Assembly (NCBI GenBank): GCA_016793465.1
Contig: JAEUJW010000077.1
Location: 1 to 64,000, forward strand
Length of the DNA: 64,000 bases
Source: Myxococcales bacterium
GTDB lineage: Bacteria > Myxococcota > Polyangia > Nannocystales > Nannocystaceae
Direction of reading: 5' to 3'
Made by a program: the position numbers and the translations under genes. Positions 8,234-19,481 of the stretch are shown one piece after another. Within the stretch, counting starts at the first letter, position 1, and each line of letters starts with the position of its first letter. The notes beneath the pieces are model-generated. The model made no database searches, was not told the origin of the DNA, and saw nothing but the letters and a program-made list of their open reading frames with translations.

Positions 8234-10846
8234 TCACGAGGACGCCGTGACGGCGTGCTCGCCGGGGCCGAGGAAGATCAGGAGGGTCCCGCCGCGCGCG
8301 TCGGTGTAGGTCCAGCCCTCGCCGGCGGCCTCGAGGGCGGCGGCGTCGGGGTGGTGGTCCATCGGCGCGCCGTTGTCCTGGACCTCGGACACGACGTCCC
8401 GGGCGAACACCTCGAGCGTCACGCCGGCGCCGAAGACCTCGCCGGGGGCGACGTTGATGGTCAGGGCGCCGTCGTCGCGCTGCTCGAGGTGGGTGCCGTC
8501 GTAGACGTCGAAGCGGCTGCCGGCGCCGTCGCCGGTCAGCGTGACGTACAGGCGGCCGGGGTCGTCGGCGAAGGACTCGACGTCGGGGGCGGTGGTCGGT
8601 GACAGGGTGTCGATGGTCGGGCGCAGCATGGGCACGATGCCGCCGCTGCGGAGGAACAGCGGGAGGGTCTCGAGCGGGGCGGCGACGGTGATCTCGCCGC
8701 CGCCTTCGATCGCCTCGCCGGTCCACCAGTCGAACCATGTGCCGGGCGGGAGGGTGAGCGTGCGGTCGGCGGCGCCGCGTTCGATGACGGGGGCGACGAG
8801 CAGGTTGCGGCCGAGCAGGTAGGTGTCGGACGGGTGCACGCCGAGCTCGGGGTAGGCGAGGCCGAGCGGGCGGACGATCGGTCGGCCGTCGCTCGCGAGC
8901 CGCTGCGCGTAGGTCCAGACGTACGGGAACAGGCGCATGTGGAGGCGGGCGTACTCGCGGTACCAGGCCAGCATCTCCTCGTCGAAGCCGTTCTCGGGGG
9001 TGAACTGCCAGGGCACCTGGCTGGCCGAGTTGCCGACCTGCATCACCGGGGTCAGCGCGGTGTGTTCGAACCAGCGGGTGAAGGTCTCCTTGTCGGGGGG
9101 CGAGTGGCGGTAGCCGCCGGTGTCGGAGGCGAAGAACGGGAAGCCGCTGGGGCCGAGGGACAGGCCGGCGGTGACGGCCGCGGGCAGGCCGCCGACGGCG
9201 ACGTACTGCTCGTTGCCGTCGTCGACGGACTCGCCGTGGGAGGCCATGTTGGCGTCGAGGTCGCCGGGCCAGATCACGCTGACGTTGGTCTGGTCGCCGT
9301 AGGTGCCGGCGCGGGCGAGCAGGAAGCCGCCGGACTGCGGCAGGGTCTCGGCGTAGACCTGGTGGTACCAGCGGGCGTACTGCGAGTGCATGGTGCGCTC
9401 GCTGCTGCCGTCGAAGAACTCCCACACGGTGCGGGTGCCGGCGAGGCCGCAGGTGACATCCTCGGCGTAGTCGAGCTTGAAGCCCTCGACGCCCATGTCC
9501 GTGTAGGTGCGGACGTGGTCCTGCCACCAGGCGTAGGCGTCGGGGTTGGTGAAGTCGACGGGCTCGCCCCACGGCGAGGTCAGGAGCGCGTGCTGCGGCG
9601 GGAAGTAGCCGCTCGACTCGGCCTCGTCGCGCAGCGCGGCGTTGGCGGCGACGTCCTCGACGTACGGCACGTGCCACAGGCCGAGGCGCAGGCCGGCGGC
9701 GTGGATCGCGGAGATCATGGCGGCGGGGTCGGCGTAGCGGGCGGGGTCGAAGTCGAAGAAGCCGACGGCGGTGGCGTAGGGGCGGTCGATCCAGATCGCC
9801 GACGTCGCCAGGTCGAGCGCGCGGATCTCGGCGATGTCGGCCTCGACCTCGGCCTGGTCCATGTTCTCGTCGCGCCAGATCCACGGGCCGAGCGCCCACG
9901 GGGCCGGCAGCAGCGGGGCGCCGGTGGTCGCGTAGTAGTGTTTAATTACGTCGAGCGGGTGGTCGGCGGCGTAGAGGTGGAAGGCCAGGCCCTCGGGGCT
10001 GCCGGGGCCGGTGCCGAAGGTCGCGGTCACGCGGTCGTCGGCGGCGGCGGCGACGTCGACGGTCGCGGCGTAGGGGTTGGCGACGAACAGGCCCCAGCCG
10101 CGGGTGCCGACGACGAACGGCACGGGCACGTGGGCCTCGTTGTAGGAGCTCTCGAGCTCGGGCTGGAGCTCGAGCTGGAGGGCGCGCACGCGGCCGCGGT
10201 GCTCGGCGGCGTCGAAGTACTCGCCGAGGCCATAAAAGCCCTCGTCGGCGTCGACCACCGGGGCGAGGCGGAGCATGGCGACGGCGGGGCCGCCGGGGTC
10301 GGGCACGAGCGAGGCTTCGAACCGGCCGGGGGCCTTCTCGGCGACGCGCAGGCGGGCGCCGGTGTCTGGCCCGAAGGACAGGTGGACATCGACCGGCGCG
10401 TCGCCGTCGACGGGGTCGGCGGCGGTGACCGTGCGCCACTCGTCGGGCTCGACGTAGAAGGGGTCGTAGGAGTTGGCGTCGTCGAGGGCGGCGACGACGC
10501 CGAGCTGGAAGCCGTCGGCGGGGAAGCGCAGGAGGATGTCGTCGCCGCGGCGGAGAACGAGCTCGAGATCTGCCCAGGCGACGGTGACGGGCTGCGCGGG
10601 CTCGCCGTCGGTCTCGTCGACGCCGCCGGTGGGCTCGCTCGTGGCGGTCGATTCGTCGCCGGTGCCGGAGGTCGGCGCTTGCTCGGTGGGCGCGCCGGTG
10701 GACGCGTCGGTCGCGTCGGCGGTGCTGGTGGATTCGCCGGGGTCGGCGGCGTCGGCGGCGGGGCCGTCGCCGCACGCGGCGGCGAGGGTGAGCGTGAGGG
10801 CGAGTCTGCCGCGTGTTCCGGGTCCGCCCGGGTTGTGCTCGATCAT
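8234..10846 (-). CDS. GH31-family glycoside hydrolase, lipoprotein
   Basis: 870 residues from the chosen ATG. Lipobox at Cys25 (AAAC), a Ser/Thr/Gly linker to about residue 85, then a full GH31 enzyme. The nucleophile is probably Asp459 in GFKLDYAED and the acid/base Asp529 in WPGDLDANM, the pattern of the alpha-xylosidase/sulfoquinovosidase-like branch more than of classic alpha-glucosidases. It should cut alpha-glycosides at the cell surface. The start at 10846 is chosen because GCGGAG lies nine bases upstream; two ATGs further 5' are possible. It contains palindrome copy b at 10365-10382. Confidence 0.86.
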   Translation of the reverse strand: MIEHNPGGPGTRGRLALTLTLAAACGDGPAADAADPGESTSTADATDASTGAPTEQAPTSGTGDESTATSEPTGGVDETDGEPAQPVTVAWADLELVLRRGDDILLRFPADGFQLGVVAALDDANSYDPFYVEPDEWRTVTAADPVDGDAPVDVHLSFGPDTGARLRVAEKAPGRFEASLVPDPGGPAVAMLRLAPVVDADEGFYGLGEYFDAAEHRGRVRALQLELQPELESSYNEAHVPVPFVVGTRGWGLFVANPYAATVDVAAAADDRVTATFGTGPGSPEGLAFHLYAADHPLDVIKHYYATTGAPLLPAPWALGPWIWRDENMDQAEVEADIAEIRALDLATSAIWIDRPYATAVGFFDFDPARYADPAAMISAIHAAGLRLGLWHVPYVEDVAANAALRDEAESSGYFPPQHALLTSPWGEPVDFTNPDAYAWWQDHVRTYTDMGVEGFKLDYAEDVTCGLAGTRTVWEFFDGSSERTMHSQYARWYHQVYAETLPQSGGFLLARAGTYGDQTNVSVIWPGDLDANMASHGESVDDGNEQYVAVGGLPAAVTAGLSLGPSGFPFFASDTGGYRHSPPDKETFTRWFEHTALTPVMQVGNSASQVPWQFTPENGFDEEMLAWYREYARLHMRLFPYVWTYAQRLASDGRPIVRPLGLAYPELGVHPSDTYLLGRNLLVAPVIERGAADRTLTLPPGTWFDWWTGEAIEGGGEITVAAPLETLPLFLRSGGIVPMLRPTIDTLSPTTAPDVESFADDPGRLYVTLTGDGAGSRFDVYDGTHLEQRDDGALTINVAPGEVFGAGVTLEVFARDVVSEVQDNGAPMDHHPDAAALEAAGEGWTYTDARGGTLLIFLGPGEHAVTASS
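10365..10382. repeat. Dispersed palindrome copy b (one mismatch)
   Basis: TCTGGCC-CGAA-GGACAGG matches the family pattern at 11 of 12 fixed bases, inside the GH31 gene. The coding strand uses the rare Pro codon CCA here. Confidence 0.45.
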
Positions 10847-10947
10847 GCGCTTCATCTCCGCACGAAGCATTATCGAGCGCGGCGGCCGCTGTCCACGGTG
10901 AACGTCGGCACCCGGCGGTCCGGGTGTACCCTCGAGCGGCCCCCCGC

Positions 10948-13401
<2,454 letters not shown>

Positions 13402-13431
13402 GCCGGGCAGTCGGGCTAAAAACCGCGGCCG

Positions 13432-13770
13432 ATGCACCCGCACTACGCCGCCATCTATCGCATCGTCCGCGAGATACCCCGCGGCCGGGTGGCGACGTAC
13501 GGCCAGGTCGCGCTGCTCGCGGGGCTGGCCGGACGGGCGCGCCAGGTCGGCTACGCCCTGCACGCGCTGCCGCCGGGCTCGCCGGTGCCGTGGCAGCGGG
13601 TGATCAACGCGCGCGGCGAGATCCCGCGCGACGACGAGGCCGGCTCGCGCCAGCGCATGATCCTCGAGGGCGAGGGCGTCGAGTTCGAGACCAACGGCGC
13701 GGTCAACCTCAAGCGCTTCCAGTGGAAGCCGCGCTACATGCGGTTCCTGTCGGCGGCGCGGCCCGCCTGA
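13432..13770 (+). CDS. Alkyltransferase-like (ATL) protein
   Basis: 112 residues, only the DNA-binding domain of the MGMT (O6-alkylguanine transferase) family. The active-site PCHRV motif reads PWQRV, with Trp replacing the acceptor Cys, the hallmark of ATL proteins that bind O6-alkylguanine lesions and pass them to nucleotide excision repair. ATYGQVA (winged helix) and the Arg finger in GRARQVGYAL are present. It follows the kinase by 30 bases on the same strand. Confidence 0.9.
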   Translation: MHPHYAAIYRIVREIPRGRVATYGQVALLAGLAGRARQVGYALHALPPGSPVPWQRVINARGEIPRDDEAGSRQRMILEGEGVEFETNGAVNLKRFQWKPRYMRFLSAARPA

Positions 13771-13777
13771 GCCCGGC

Positions 13778-14596
13778 TCACCGCGCCCGCGGCTCGTGCC
13801 AGCCGCGGAGCAGACGGGTGGTAGCGAGCTGCAGCTCGGCGGCGAAGTCGACGCGCATGGGCGCGAGCTCGGGCAGGGCGAGCACCCGCGCGACCGCGGC
13901 CGAGGGCGTGGCCATGGCGTGCAGGCCGATGACGAGCGCGTCGAGGTCGAGCAGGAAGCGCACGCCGTCGCCGGGGCCGAGCACGGGCTCGGGGGGCGCG
14001 TCGGGGTCGGCGGAGGCCGGCGCGAGCTCGCGACAGCGGCGCTCGAGCAAGAGGCCGGCGCCAACCAGCTGGTCGCGGACGCGGCGCTTGAACTCGAGGG
14101 CGAGGGCGTCGTCGATGTTCTCCTCGAGCACGGGGTGGAGGACGGTGAGGAGGCGGGTGAGCTGGCTGTCGGCGGCGAGGGTGCGGGCGAGCAGGCCGGC
14201 GAGCGACTCGGCGGTGAGGGGTTCGCGGGCGCGCTGCAGCTCGGCCTCGACGGCGGCGAACCACTCGGCGAGCGACTCGGTGACGAGCTGCAGGAAGAGG
14301 GCCTCCTTGCTGGCGAAGTAGGCGTAGATCGTGCCCTTGGCGAGGCCGGCGCGGCGGGCCACGTCGGTCATCGTCAGGCTCGAGAGCGGGGCCTCGGCGA
14401 ACGCCTGGGCGGCGGCCCGCAGGATGTCGCGCCGGCGCAGTCGCTTGTCCGCGTCGGCCCGCGCGCGCTTCTTGAGCAACCTGGCCAAAGGTTGGGGCCT
14501 GTCAGGGGGTAGGCGGCGACGGTAGGTGACCCGTGGTCGACTGTCAACGCCGGGGGCCTGCCCGGAGGCTTGCTGGCGCGTGCGGGGGCGTGGCAC
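13778..14596 (-). CDS. TetR/AcrR-family transcriptional regulator
   Basis: Up to 272 residues. The TetR helix-turn-helix is clear: RRRDILRAAAQAFAEA, then MTDVARRAGLAKGTIYAYFASKEALF. The C-terminal ligand-binding part is unrelated to any family I recognise. The start is uncertain: the GTG at 14594-14596 adds about 45 basic residues before the domain, and a TTG nearer the HTH is possible. It is divergent from the Lys/Glu-rich lipoprotein gene, a possible target. Confidence 0.85.
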   Translation of the reverse strand: MPRPRTRQQASGQAPGVDSRPRVTYRRRLPPDRPQPLARLLKKRARADADKRLRRRDILRAAAQAFAEAPLSSLTMTDVARRAGLAKGTIYAYFASKEALFLQLVTESLAEWFAAVEAELQRAREPLTAESLAGLLARTLAADSQLTRLLTVLHPVLEENIDDALALEFKRRVRDQLVGAGLLLERRCRELAPASADPDAPPEPVLGPGDGVRFLLDLDALVIGLHAMATPSAAVARVLALPELAPMRVDFAAELQLATTRLLRGWHEPRAR

Positions 14597-14607
14597 AGTG
14601 CGGCGCG

Positions 14608-15129
14608 ATGAAGTGGACCACGTCGGCGAAGCGAGTCTTGAGCAGTCCTTTGTTGTGCATGGCGGTCGCGTGCGGCGGCGGCGGCGATGCGCCGGCGGGT
14701 GACGCGAAGAAGGCCGAGGAGGTCAAGGCGGAGCCGAAGAAGGCCGACGAGGAGGACCCGGGCGTGGCCAAGCGGCGGCTCGAGCGCGAGGCCAAGGCGG
14801 CGGCGGCCAAGAAGGCCGAGGAGGACGCGGCCAAGAAGATCGACGAGATCACGGTGCTGCCGGCCAAGCTGCCCAAGAAGATCGACAAGGCGTGCGACGA
14901 GGTCAGCGCGGCGTTCGACGGCTTCATGAAGCGGACCGCGTCGGACCCGGCCTCGTGGGAGTCCAAGAAGGGCACCACGCTCGGCATGATGAAGAAGGAC
15001 TGCATGACCGGGAAGCTCGAGGTCGCGGCCTGCGAGGTCCAGGCGTTCGGCGCGGCCACACCGGAGCTGGTCAAGGCGGTGCCGGCGATCATCGCCAAGT
15101 GCATCGAGAAGTTCGGCAACAAGGCCTAG
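14608..15129 (+). CDS. Lys/Ala/Glu-rich lipoprotein
   Basis: 173 residues. Signal peptide with lipobox AVAC (Cys22), then a highly charged Lys/Glu/Ala segment (about 30-90) likely to be a long helix, and a small C-terminal domain with three Cys (in IDKACDEV, KKDCMTG and VAACEV) plus one near the end (AKCIEKF). I recognise no family. It is divergent from the TetR gene and may be under its control. Confidence 0.7.
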   Translation: MKWTTSAKRVLSSPLLCMAVACGGGGDAPAGDAKKAEEVKAEPKKADEEDPGVAKRRLEREAKAAAAKKAEEDAAKKIDEITVLPAKLPKKIDKACDEVSAAFDGFMKRTASDPASWESKKGTTLGMMKKDCMTGKLEVAACEVQAFGAATPELVKAVPAIIAKCIEKFGNKA

Positions 15130-15402
15130 GCGGCCGCGCGGGCCGCGGTCCGGGCGGGCCCGCGACGGGCTCGCTCTGGACCCTTCGGCGGGCCTGCGGG
15201 TCGCGGTCCGTGCTCGCCTGGGCGCGCGTGGGACGACGGCGGTCGCGGGTCCGCGAGGGTTTGCGAGGTGCGCTCGACGGGCTCGCTCTGGACCGCTTCG
15301 GCGGCCTCGCGGGCCGCGCGTGCGACGAATCGGATCGGGGCCCGCGAGGCGCGTCGGACCGTCGGCGATCACGCGAAGATCGATTGATTGAATTATTAAA
15401 AT
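15130..15402. other. G+C-rich intergenic region with a direct repeat
   Basis: No gene seen. A 20-base direct repeat occurs at 15163-15182 and 15275-15294, each copy followed by a variant of CTTCGGCGGCCT. The bases nearest the kinase stop are A+T-rich. Function unknown. Confidence 0.4.
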
Positions 15403-16953
15403 TCAGGGGTTGCGGACGCGGTCGAGGGCGGCGAGCAGGGTGGGGACGGCGAAGGGTTTTTCGATGCAGGGGTTGTCGACCGACTCGATGAACTCCTGCG
15501 ACTCGGAGGTGAAGGCGCCGCCGGTCATGAAGACGATGCGGCGGGCCTGGGCGGGGTCGATGGCGAGCACGTGGTGGTAGAACGTGCGGCCGGGCATGGT
15601 CGGCATCATGAGGTCGCAGAGGATGGCGTCGTAGCGGGTGCCGGCGGCGAGCTGGTCGATGGCGTGGGCGGCGAGCTCGAGGGTGGTGACGCGGTGACGG
15701 CGGCCGAGCAGGCGGGTGAGCATGCGGCCGACGGCGGGGTCGTCGTCGAGGATGAGGATGTGGCCGCCGGCGGGGTTGGGCTTGGAGTCGGGCCTGGGGT
15801 TGCGGGGGACGGGGGCCTCGGGTTCGGGCATGGGATTGGGCTCGGCGGGTGCGGATTTGCGGGGTGCGGGTGCGCCGGGGCGCCGGGGTTCGCTGGCGGC
15901 GGGGAGGAGCACGCGGAAGCTGGTGCCGGCGCCGGCGCGGCTGTCGACGTGGATCTCGCCGCCGAGCGCGGTGACGAGGCGGCGGGAGATCGCGAGGCCG
16001 AGGCCGATGCCGGCGCCCACCGGCTTGGTGGTGAAGAATGGTTCGAACAGGCGGGCCTGCGTCGCGGGCGACATGCCCTGGCCGGTGTCGCGGATCTCCA
16101 CGCGGATGCGGCCGTCGTCGGCGACGCCGGTGGCGACGGTGATCACGTTGGTGTCGAAGCGCTCGGGGGACATGGCCTGGGCCGCGTTGACGAGCAAATT
16201 CAAAAATACCTGGCCGAGGCGGGCCTCGTTGCCGACGGCGCGGGGGACGGCGCCGTACTCGCGGTCGAGGCGGCCGCGGTGGCGGATCTCGTTCCATGCC
16301 ATGCGCACCGACGAGTCGAGCACCTCGTGCACGTCGACCGTGCCCTGGCTGTCCTCCGGGCGGGAGAACACCCGCACGTCGCGCACGATCTGGCGGATGC
16401 GTTCGGCGCAGCGCAGCGCCTCGCGCAGCTCCTCGGCGGCCTCGTCGGCGCCGCGGCGGAGCGCGTGCTCCACGTTGAACATCAGCGCCGCCAGCGGGTT
16501 GTTGAGCTCGTGGGCGATGCCCGCGGCCAGCATGCCGAGCGAGGCCATGCGGTCGGACAGGACCAGCAGCTCCTGCATGCGCAGGCGCTCGGCGCGCTCG
16601 GTCGACTCGGCGAGCTCGCGGACGGCGACGTGGGCGAGGTGCTCGTGGTGGCCGCGGGGGACCACGTCGCGGACGCCGCGGCGCATGGCGGCGACGAGCG
16701 CGGGCTCGTCGAGGTCGGCGAGGGCGACCACCGGGGTGCGGGCGACGGCCAGTCGCTCGGCGATCGCCGCGGGTTCCGCGACGTCGGCGTCGACGATCAC
16801 GAGGTCCCAGGCGGCGGCGAGGTCGGCCGCGAGGTGTTCCGGAGATTCGCTGCGGGTGATGTGGGGTCCGCTGCCCGCGCCGGCGAGCGCGCGCTGCACG
16901 GCGGCGGCGGCGGCCGCGTCGGCTGCGACGAGGATGCGGACAACGCCGGACAC
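15403..16953 (-). CDS. Hybrid histidine kinase with C-terminal receiver
   Basis: 516 residues from the GTG at 16953. Residues 1-125 look like a degenerate receiver (ILVAAD start, VDADV where the phospho-Asp would be). The kinase core has His148 in GIAHELNNPLAAL, the N box at LNLLVNAAQA, DTGQGM and GIGLGLAISRRL. A Pro-rich linker (about 352-396) leads to a true receiver with DDD at 403-405, phospho-Asp447 in LCDLMMP and KP at 499-500. It is soluble, so probably a cytoplasmic relay. The reading frame stays open far upstream through a tandem repeat, but that part is Arg-rich and unlikely to be translated. Confidence 0.88.
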   Translation of the reverse strand: MSGVVRILVAADAAAAAAVQRALAGAGSGPHITRSESPEHLAADLAAAWDLVIVDADVAEPAAIAERLAVARTPVVALADLDEPALVAAMRRGVRDVVPRGHHEHLAHVAVRELAESTERAERLRMQELLVLSDRMASLGMLAAGIAHELNNPLAALMFNVEHALRRGADEAAEELREALRCAERIRQIVRDVRVFSRPEDSQGTVDVHEVLDSSVRMAWNEIRHRGRLDREYGAVPRAVGNEARLGQVFLNLLVNAAQAMSPERFDTNVITVATGVADDGRIRVEIRDTGQGMSPATQARLFEPFFTTKPVGAGIGLGLAISRRLVTALGGEIHVDSRAGAGTSFRVLLPAASEPRRPGAPAPRKSAPAEPNPMPEPEAPVPRNPRPDSKPNPAGGHILILDDDPAVGRMLTRLLGRRHRVTTLELAAHAIDQLAAGTRYDAILCDLMMPTMPGRTFYHHVLAIDPAQARRIVFMTGGAFTSESQEFIESVDNPCIEKPFAVPTLLAALDRVRNP

Positions 16954-17268
16954 GCGGAGATTGTCGGCCGTGGGCGTGCGCGCGGTCAATGCGAGCCGGC
17001 GAGGCGCGGGCGCGCGGGGCCCGGGGATCGGTCGTCCGCGTCGGCGGTCGAAGGCGGCGACGATCGCGGAGGTCTCGCTGGCGCGCGCGGTGATGGCGGC
17101 GAGGCGGCGGTCGACGAGGTCACGCGGGCCGCGGGCGAGGCGGCGGTCGACGAGGTCACGCGGGCCGCGGGCGAGGCGGCGGGCCGCGGGCGAGGCGGCG
17201 CTCGACGAGGTCACGCGGGCCGCGGGCGAGGCGGCGGTGTCGGGGTGCGGCGCGCCGGCGTCGGCGCG
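16954..17268. other. Intergenic region between hybrid kinase and racemase genes
   Basis: 315 bases between two genes on the same strand. Apart from the 36-base tandem repeat listed separately I see no gene. GACAAT six bases before the kinase GTG could be a weak -10 box. Confidence 0.4.
17101..17227. repeat. 36-base tandem repeat
   Basis: Two identical 36-base units (17101-17136, 17137-17172), a 19-base partial unit (17173-17191) and a third full unit with one change (17192-17227). Because 36 is a multiple of three, every frame stays open, which explains the long spurious frames across this region. Confidence 0.8.
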
Positions 17269-18090
17269 TCAGCCGAAGTGGAGGACGCCGTCGACGGCGG
17301 CGAGCTCGACGCCGAAGGCCTGCCTGGCGGCGCGTCGCATGGCCTCGGGGTCGCCTGTCGTGAGGAACATGTCCGAAGTGCCAGGTCGCGGGAGCGCGCC
17401 GGGCTCGGGGCGGGTGCGGGCGGGGACGACGGCGCGATCGAGGTGCCAGTGGCGGGTGACGAACGCGAGGGTGGCGGCGGCGGGGTCGATGATGCGGGCG
17501 TCCGGGACGGCCGCGCGGATGGGCGGGAGCAGGGCGGTGTAGTGGGTGCAGGCGAGGACGAGCGCCTCGACGCGGCGGAGCGGGGCGAAGATGCGGGCGA
17601 TCTCGGCGCGGACCTCGGGCCCGTCGGTGTGGCCGCGCTCGACGAGGGCGGACAGCGGCTGGGCCACGCGCTGGAGCACCCGGCGGCCGGCGATCTCGAG
17701 GCCGCGGCGGTAGACCTGCGAGGTGATGGTGCGCTTGCCGCCGACGACGCCGAACGCGCGGGCGGGGTCGGCGAGGGCGGCGGTGATGGCCGGCTCGATC
17801 ACGCCGGTGATGGGCAGGCCGGAGCGGGTCAGCGCGCGCAGGCGCGGGTGGTCGAGCACGGTGCTGGCGGCGTTGCAGGCGACGACGAGGTGGGTGACGC
17901 CGCGGCGCTGCAGCTCGCGGGCGACCGACTCGACGCGGGCGGCGAGGTCGGGCTGCGACTGCTTGCCGTAGGGTGTGGCGCCGGCGTCGGACCAGTAGGT
18001 GACGGGCAGGTCGGGGTGGGCCCGGCGCAGGCGGGCGTAGAAGTCGACGCCGCCGATGCCCCAGTCGAGGATGCCGAGGTGGACCGTCAC
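17269..18090 (-). CDS. murI: Glutamate/aspartate racemase family protein
   Basis: 273 residues. Both catalytic cysteines are present: Cys72 in ACNAAS and Cys181 in ACTHYT, as is DAGATPYG at 35-42. The N-terminal DSGxGG motif reads DWGIGG, with Trp10 in place of the Ser that contacts substrate in MurI enzymes, so D-glutamate synthesis for peptidoglycan is likely but specificity may be altered. The GTG start overlaps the stop of the upstream methyltransferase gene (GTGA), so the two are translationally coupled. Confidence 0.8.
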   Translation of the reverse strand: MTVHLGILDWGIGGVDFYARLRRAHPDLPVTYWSDAGATPYGKQSQPDLAARVESVARELQRRGVTHLVVACNAASTVLDHPRLRALTRSGLPITGVIEPAITAALADPARAFGVVGGKRTITSQVYRRGLEIAGRRVLQRVAQPLSALVERGHTDGPEVRAEIARIFAPLRRVEALVLACTHYTALLPPIRAAVPDARIIDPAAATLAFVTRHWHLDRAVVPARTRPEPGALPRPGTSDMFLTTGDPEAMRRAARQAFGVELAAVDGVLHFG

Positions 18091-19394
18091 GGGAACGACT
18101 GCGGGGTCACGCGGCCCTGGTCGAAGGGGCCGGTGTCGAAGGCGAGGACGCGGTTGTGCCAGCCGAGGTTGAGGGTGTCGACGGTGCCGCCGGGGAAGCG
18201 GCTGGCGAAGTACCAGCGCAGCTCGTGCACGGCGCGGATGGGGTTGTAGCGGAGCATGGCCTGCCAGCGGGGGTCGCCGACCATGCGCTCGAGGTTCTTG
18301 TAGTACTTGCGGTGGCGGACGCGCTGGCCGAACTGGCGGGCCTTGTCGCGGAGCAGGCGGGGCAGCTCGCGGCTGGCGAGCGGGGCGGCGACCATGTCGA
18401 CCACGAGCAGGCGGCCGCCGGGCGCGAGCACGCGGGCGAACTCTTGCATGATGGGGTCCCAGTCGAGGTAGCGGAACGACAGCAGCGAGATGATGACGTC
18501 GACCGAGCGGTCGGGCAGCGGGAGCGCGGGGCCGGCGATCGCCTCGAAGCGCAGGTGGGTGTGGCGGGCGTTGCGGGCGCGGGCCTTGTCGATCATGCGG
18601 GGCGAGGCGTCGACGCCGACGCCGCTGGCGAGGCGCGGGGCCAGCAGGCCGAGCAGGGCCCCGTTGCCGCAGCCGACGTCGAGCACGCGGGCGCCGGCGG
18701 GCACGCGGGCGTCGAGCCAGGCCCACTCGTCGCCGCGCACGGTGATGTCGTCGAACACGTCGTCGTAGAGGGCGGCGACGCTGTCGTAGCTGGCGTCGCC
18801 GTCGGGCGCGGCGGGTTCGAACCGCTGCATCGGCTCGGGCCGGGTGACGCCGAGGTACTTTTTGAGCGAGCCGAGCAGGCCGTGCGACTTGCGGCCGGGG
18901 ATGCCGAAGATGTAGAGCGGGGCGCCGGGGCCGGCGAGGCCGTCCCAGCGGAAGCGGTCGGGGGCGGCCGAGACGCTGGTGTACCAGTGGTAGCCGGAGG
19001 CCGGGACGCGCTTGGTGCGGGCGAAGAACGGGGCGAACCACCGGGCCGAGCGGCAGGCGTGGAAGAACGCCTCGGCGCCTGGCCCGAAGGGCAGGTCGAG
19101 GGTGCGCCACTCGTGCGGGCTGAACTGTTCGGGCCAGGCGGTGCTGCCGAACATCGGGCCGTACATGCCGGAGTGGGTGACGAGGTGGAGCTCGCGGATG
19201 TGCTGCTCGTCGGCGGCGACGCGGCGCATGGCGGCGACGAACGCGGCCTTGGTCTCGACGGGCTCGCAGCGGACCTCGAGCCCGGAGAACTGCCGGCGCT
19301 TGTCGGCGGCGAGGGTGTGCGCGGCGCGTTCGAACTTCGGGCCGCCCTCGCGATAGCGGGTGGTGTAACCGATCCAGATCAGATCGCGGGCCAA
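18087..19394 (-). CDS. Methyltransferase with caspase/CHAT-like N-terminal region
   Basis: 435 residues. The C-terminal half is a class I SAM methyltransferase: VLDVGCGNGALLG at 237-249, then VDASPRMI and a helical cap. The N-terminal 200 residues are unusual: strand-rich, with His74 in LVTHSGMYG and Cys114 in FFHACRSAR, 40 residues apart, as in the His/Cys dyad of CHAT/caspase-like proteases. Whether it cleaves protein is unproven. The start appears to be TTG at 19392-19394, with TAAGAT nine bases upstream. Coupled to the racemase gene. Confidence 0.75.
   Translation of the reverse strand: MARDLIWIGYTTRYREGGPKFERAAHTLAADKRRQFSGLEVRCEPVETKAAFVAAMRRVAADEQHIRELHLVTHSGMYGPMFGSTAWPEQFSPHEWRTLDLPFGPGAEAFFHACRSARWFAPFFARTKRVPASGYHWYTSVSAAPDRFRWDGLAGPGAPLYIFGIPGRKSHGLLGSLKKYLGVTRPEPMQRFEPAAPDGDASYDSVAALYDDVFDDITVRGDEWAWLDARVPAGARVLDVGCGNGALLGLLAPRLASGVGVDASPRMIDKARARNARHTHLRFEAIAGPALPLPDRSVDVIISLLSFRYLDWDPIMQEFARVLAPGGRLLVVDMVAAPLASRELPRLLRDKARQFGQRVRHRKYYKNLERMVGDPRWQAMLRYNPIRAVHELRWYFASRFPGGTVDTLNLGWHNRVLAFDTGPFDQGRVTPQSFP
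19078..19095. repeat. Dispersed palindrome copy d
   Basis: CCTGGCC-CGAA-GGGCAGG, a full match to the family pattern, inside the methyltransferase gene. The coding strand reads LPFGPG with the rare codon CCA. Confidence 0.5.
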
Positions 19395-19481
19395 GGGAGC
19401 AGCATCTTAGCGGAACGGCGGCGGCGCCCGGCCTCCGGGTGCGTTGCGCCGGGGGAGAAAGTGCGCGAAGGTCGGCCCGCG

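Noticed and set aside
15089..16297. Long minus-strand frame over the hybrid kinase
   Set aside because: It is a shifted frame of the kinase gene, full of Arg and Pro and without motifs.
16954..17214. N-terminal extension of the hybrid kinase through the tandem repeat
   Set aside because: The extra residues are Arg-rich and repetitive, while the receiver-like fold starts right at the GTG at 16953.
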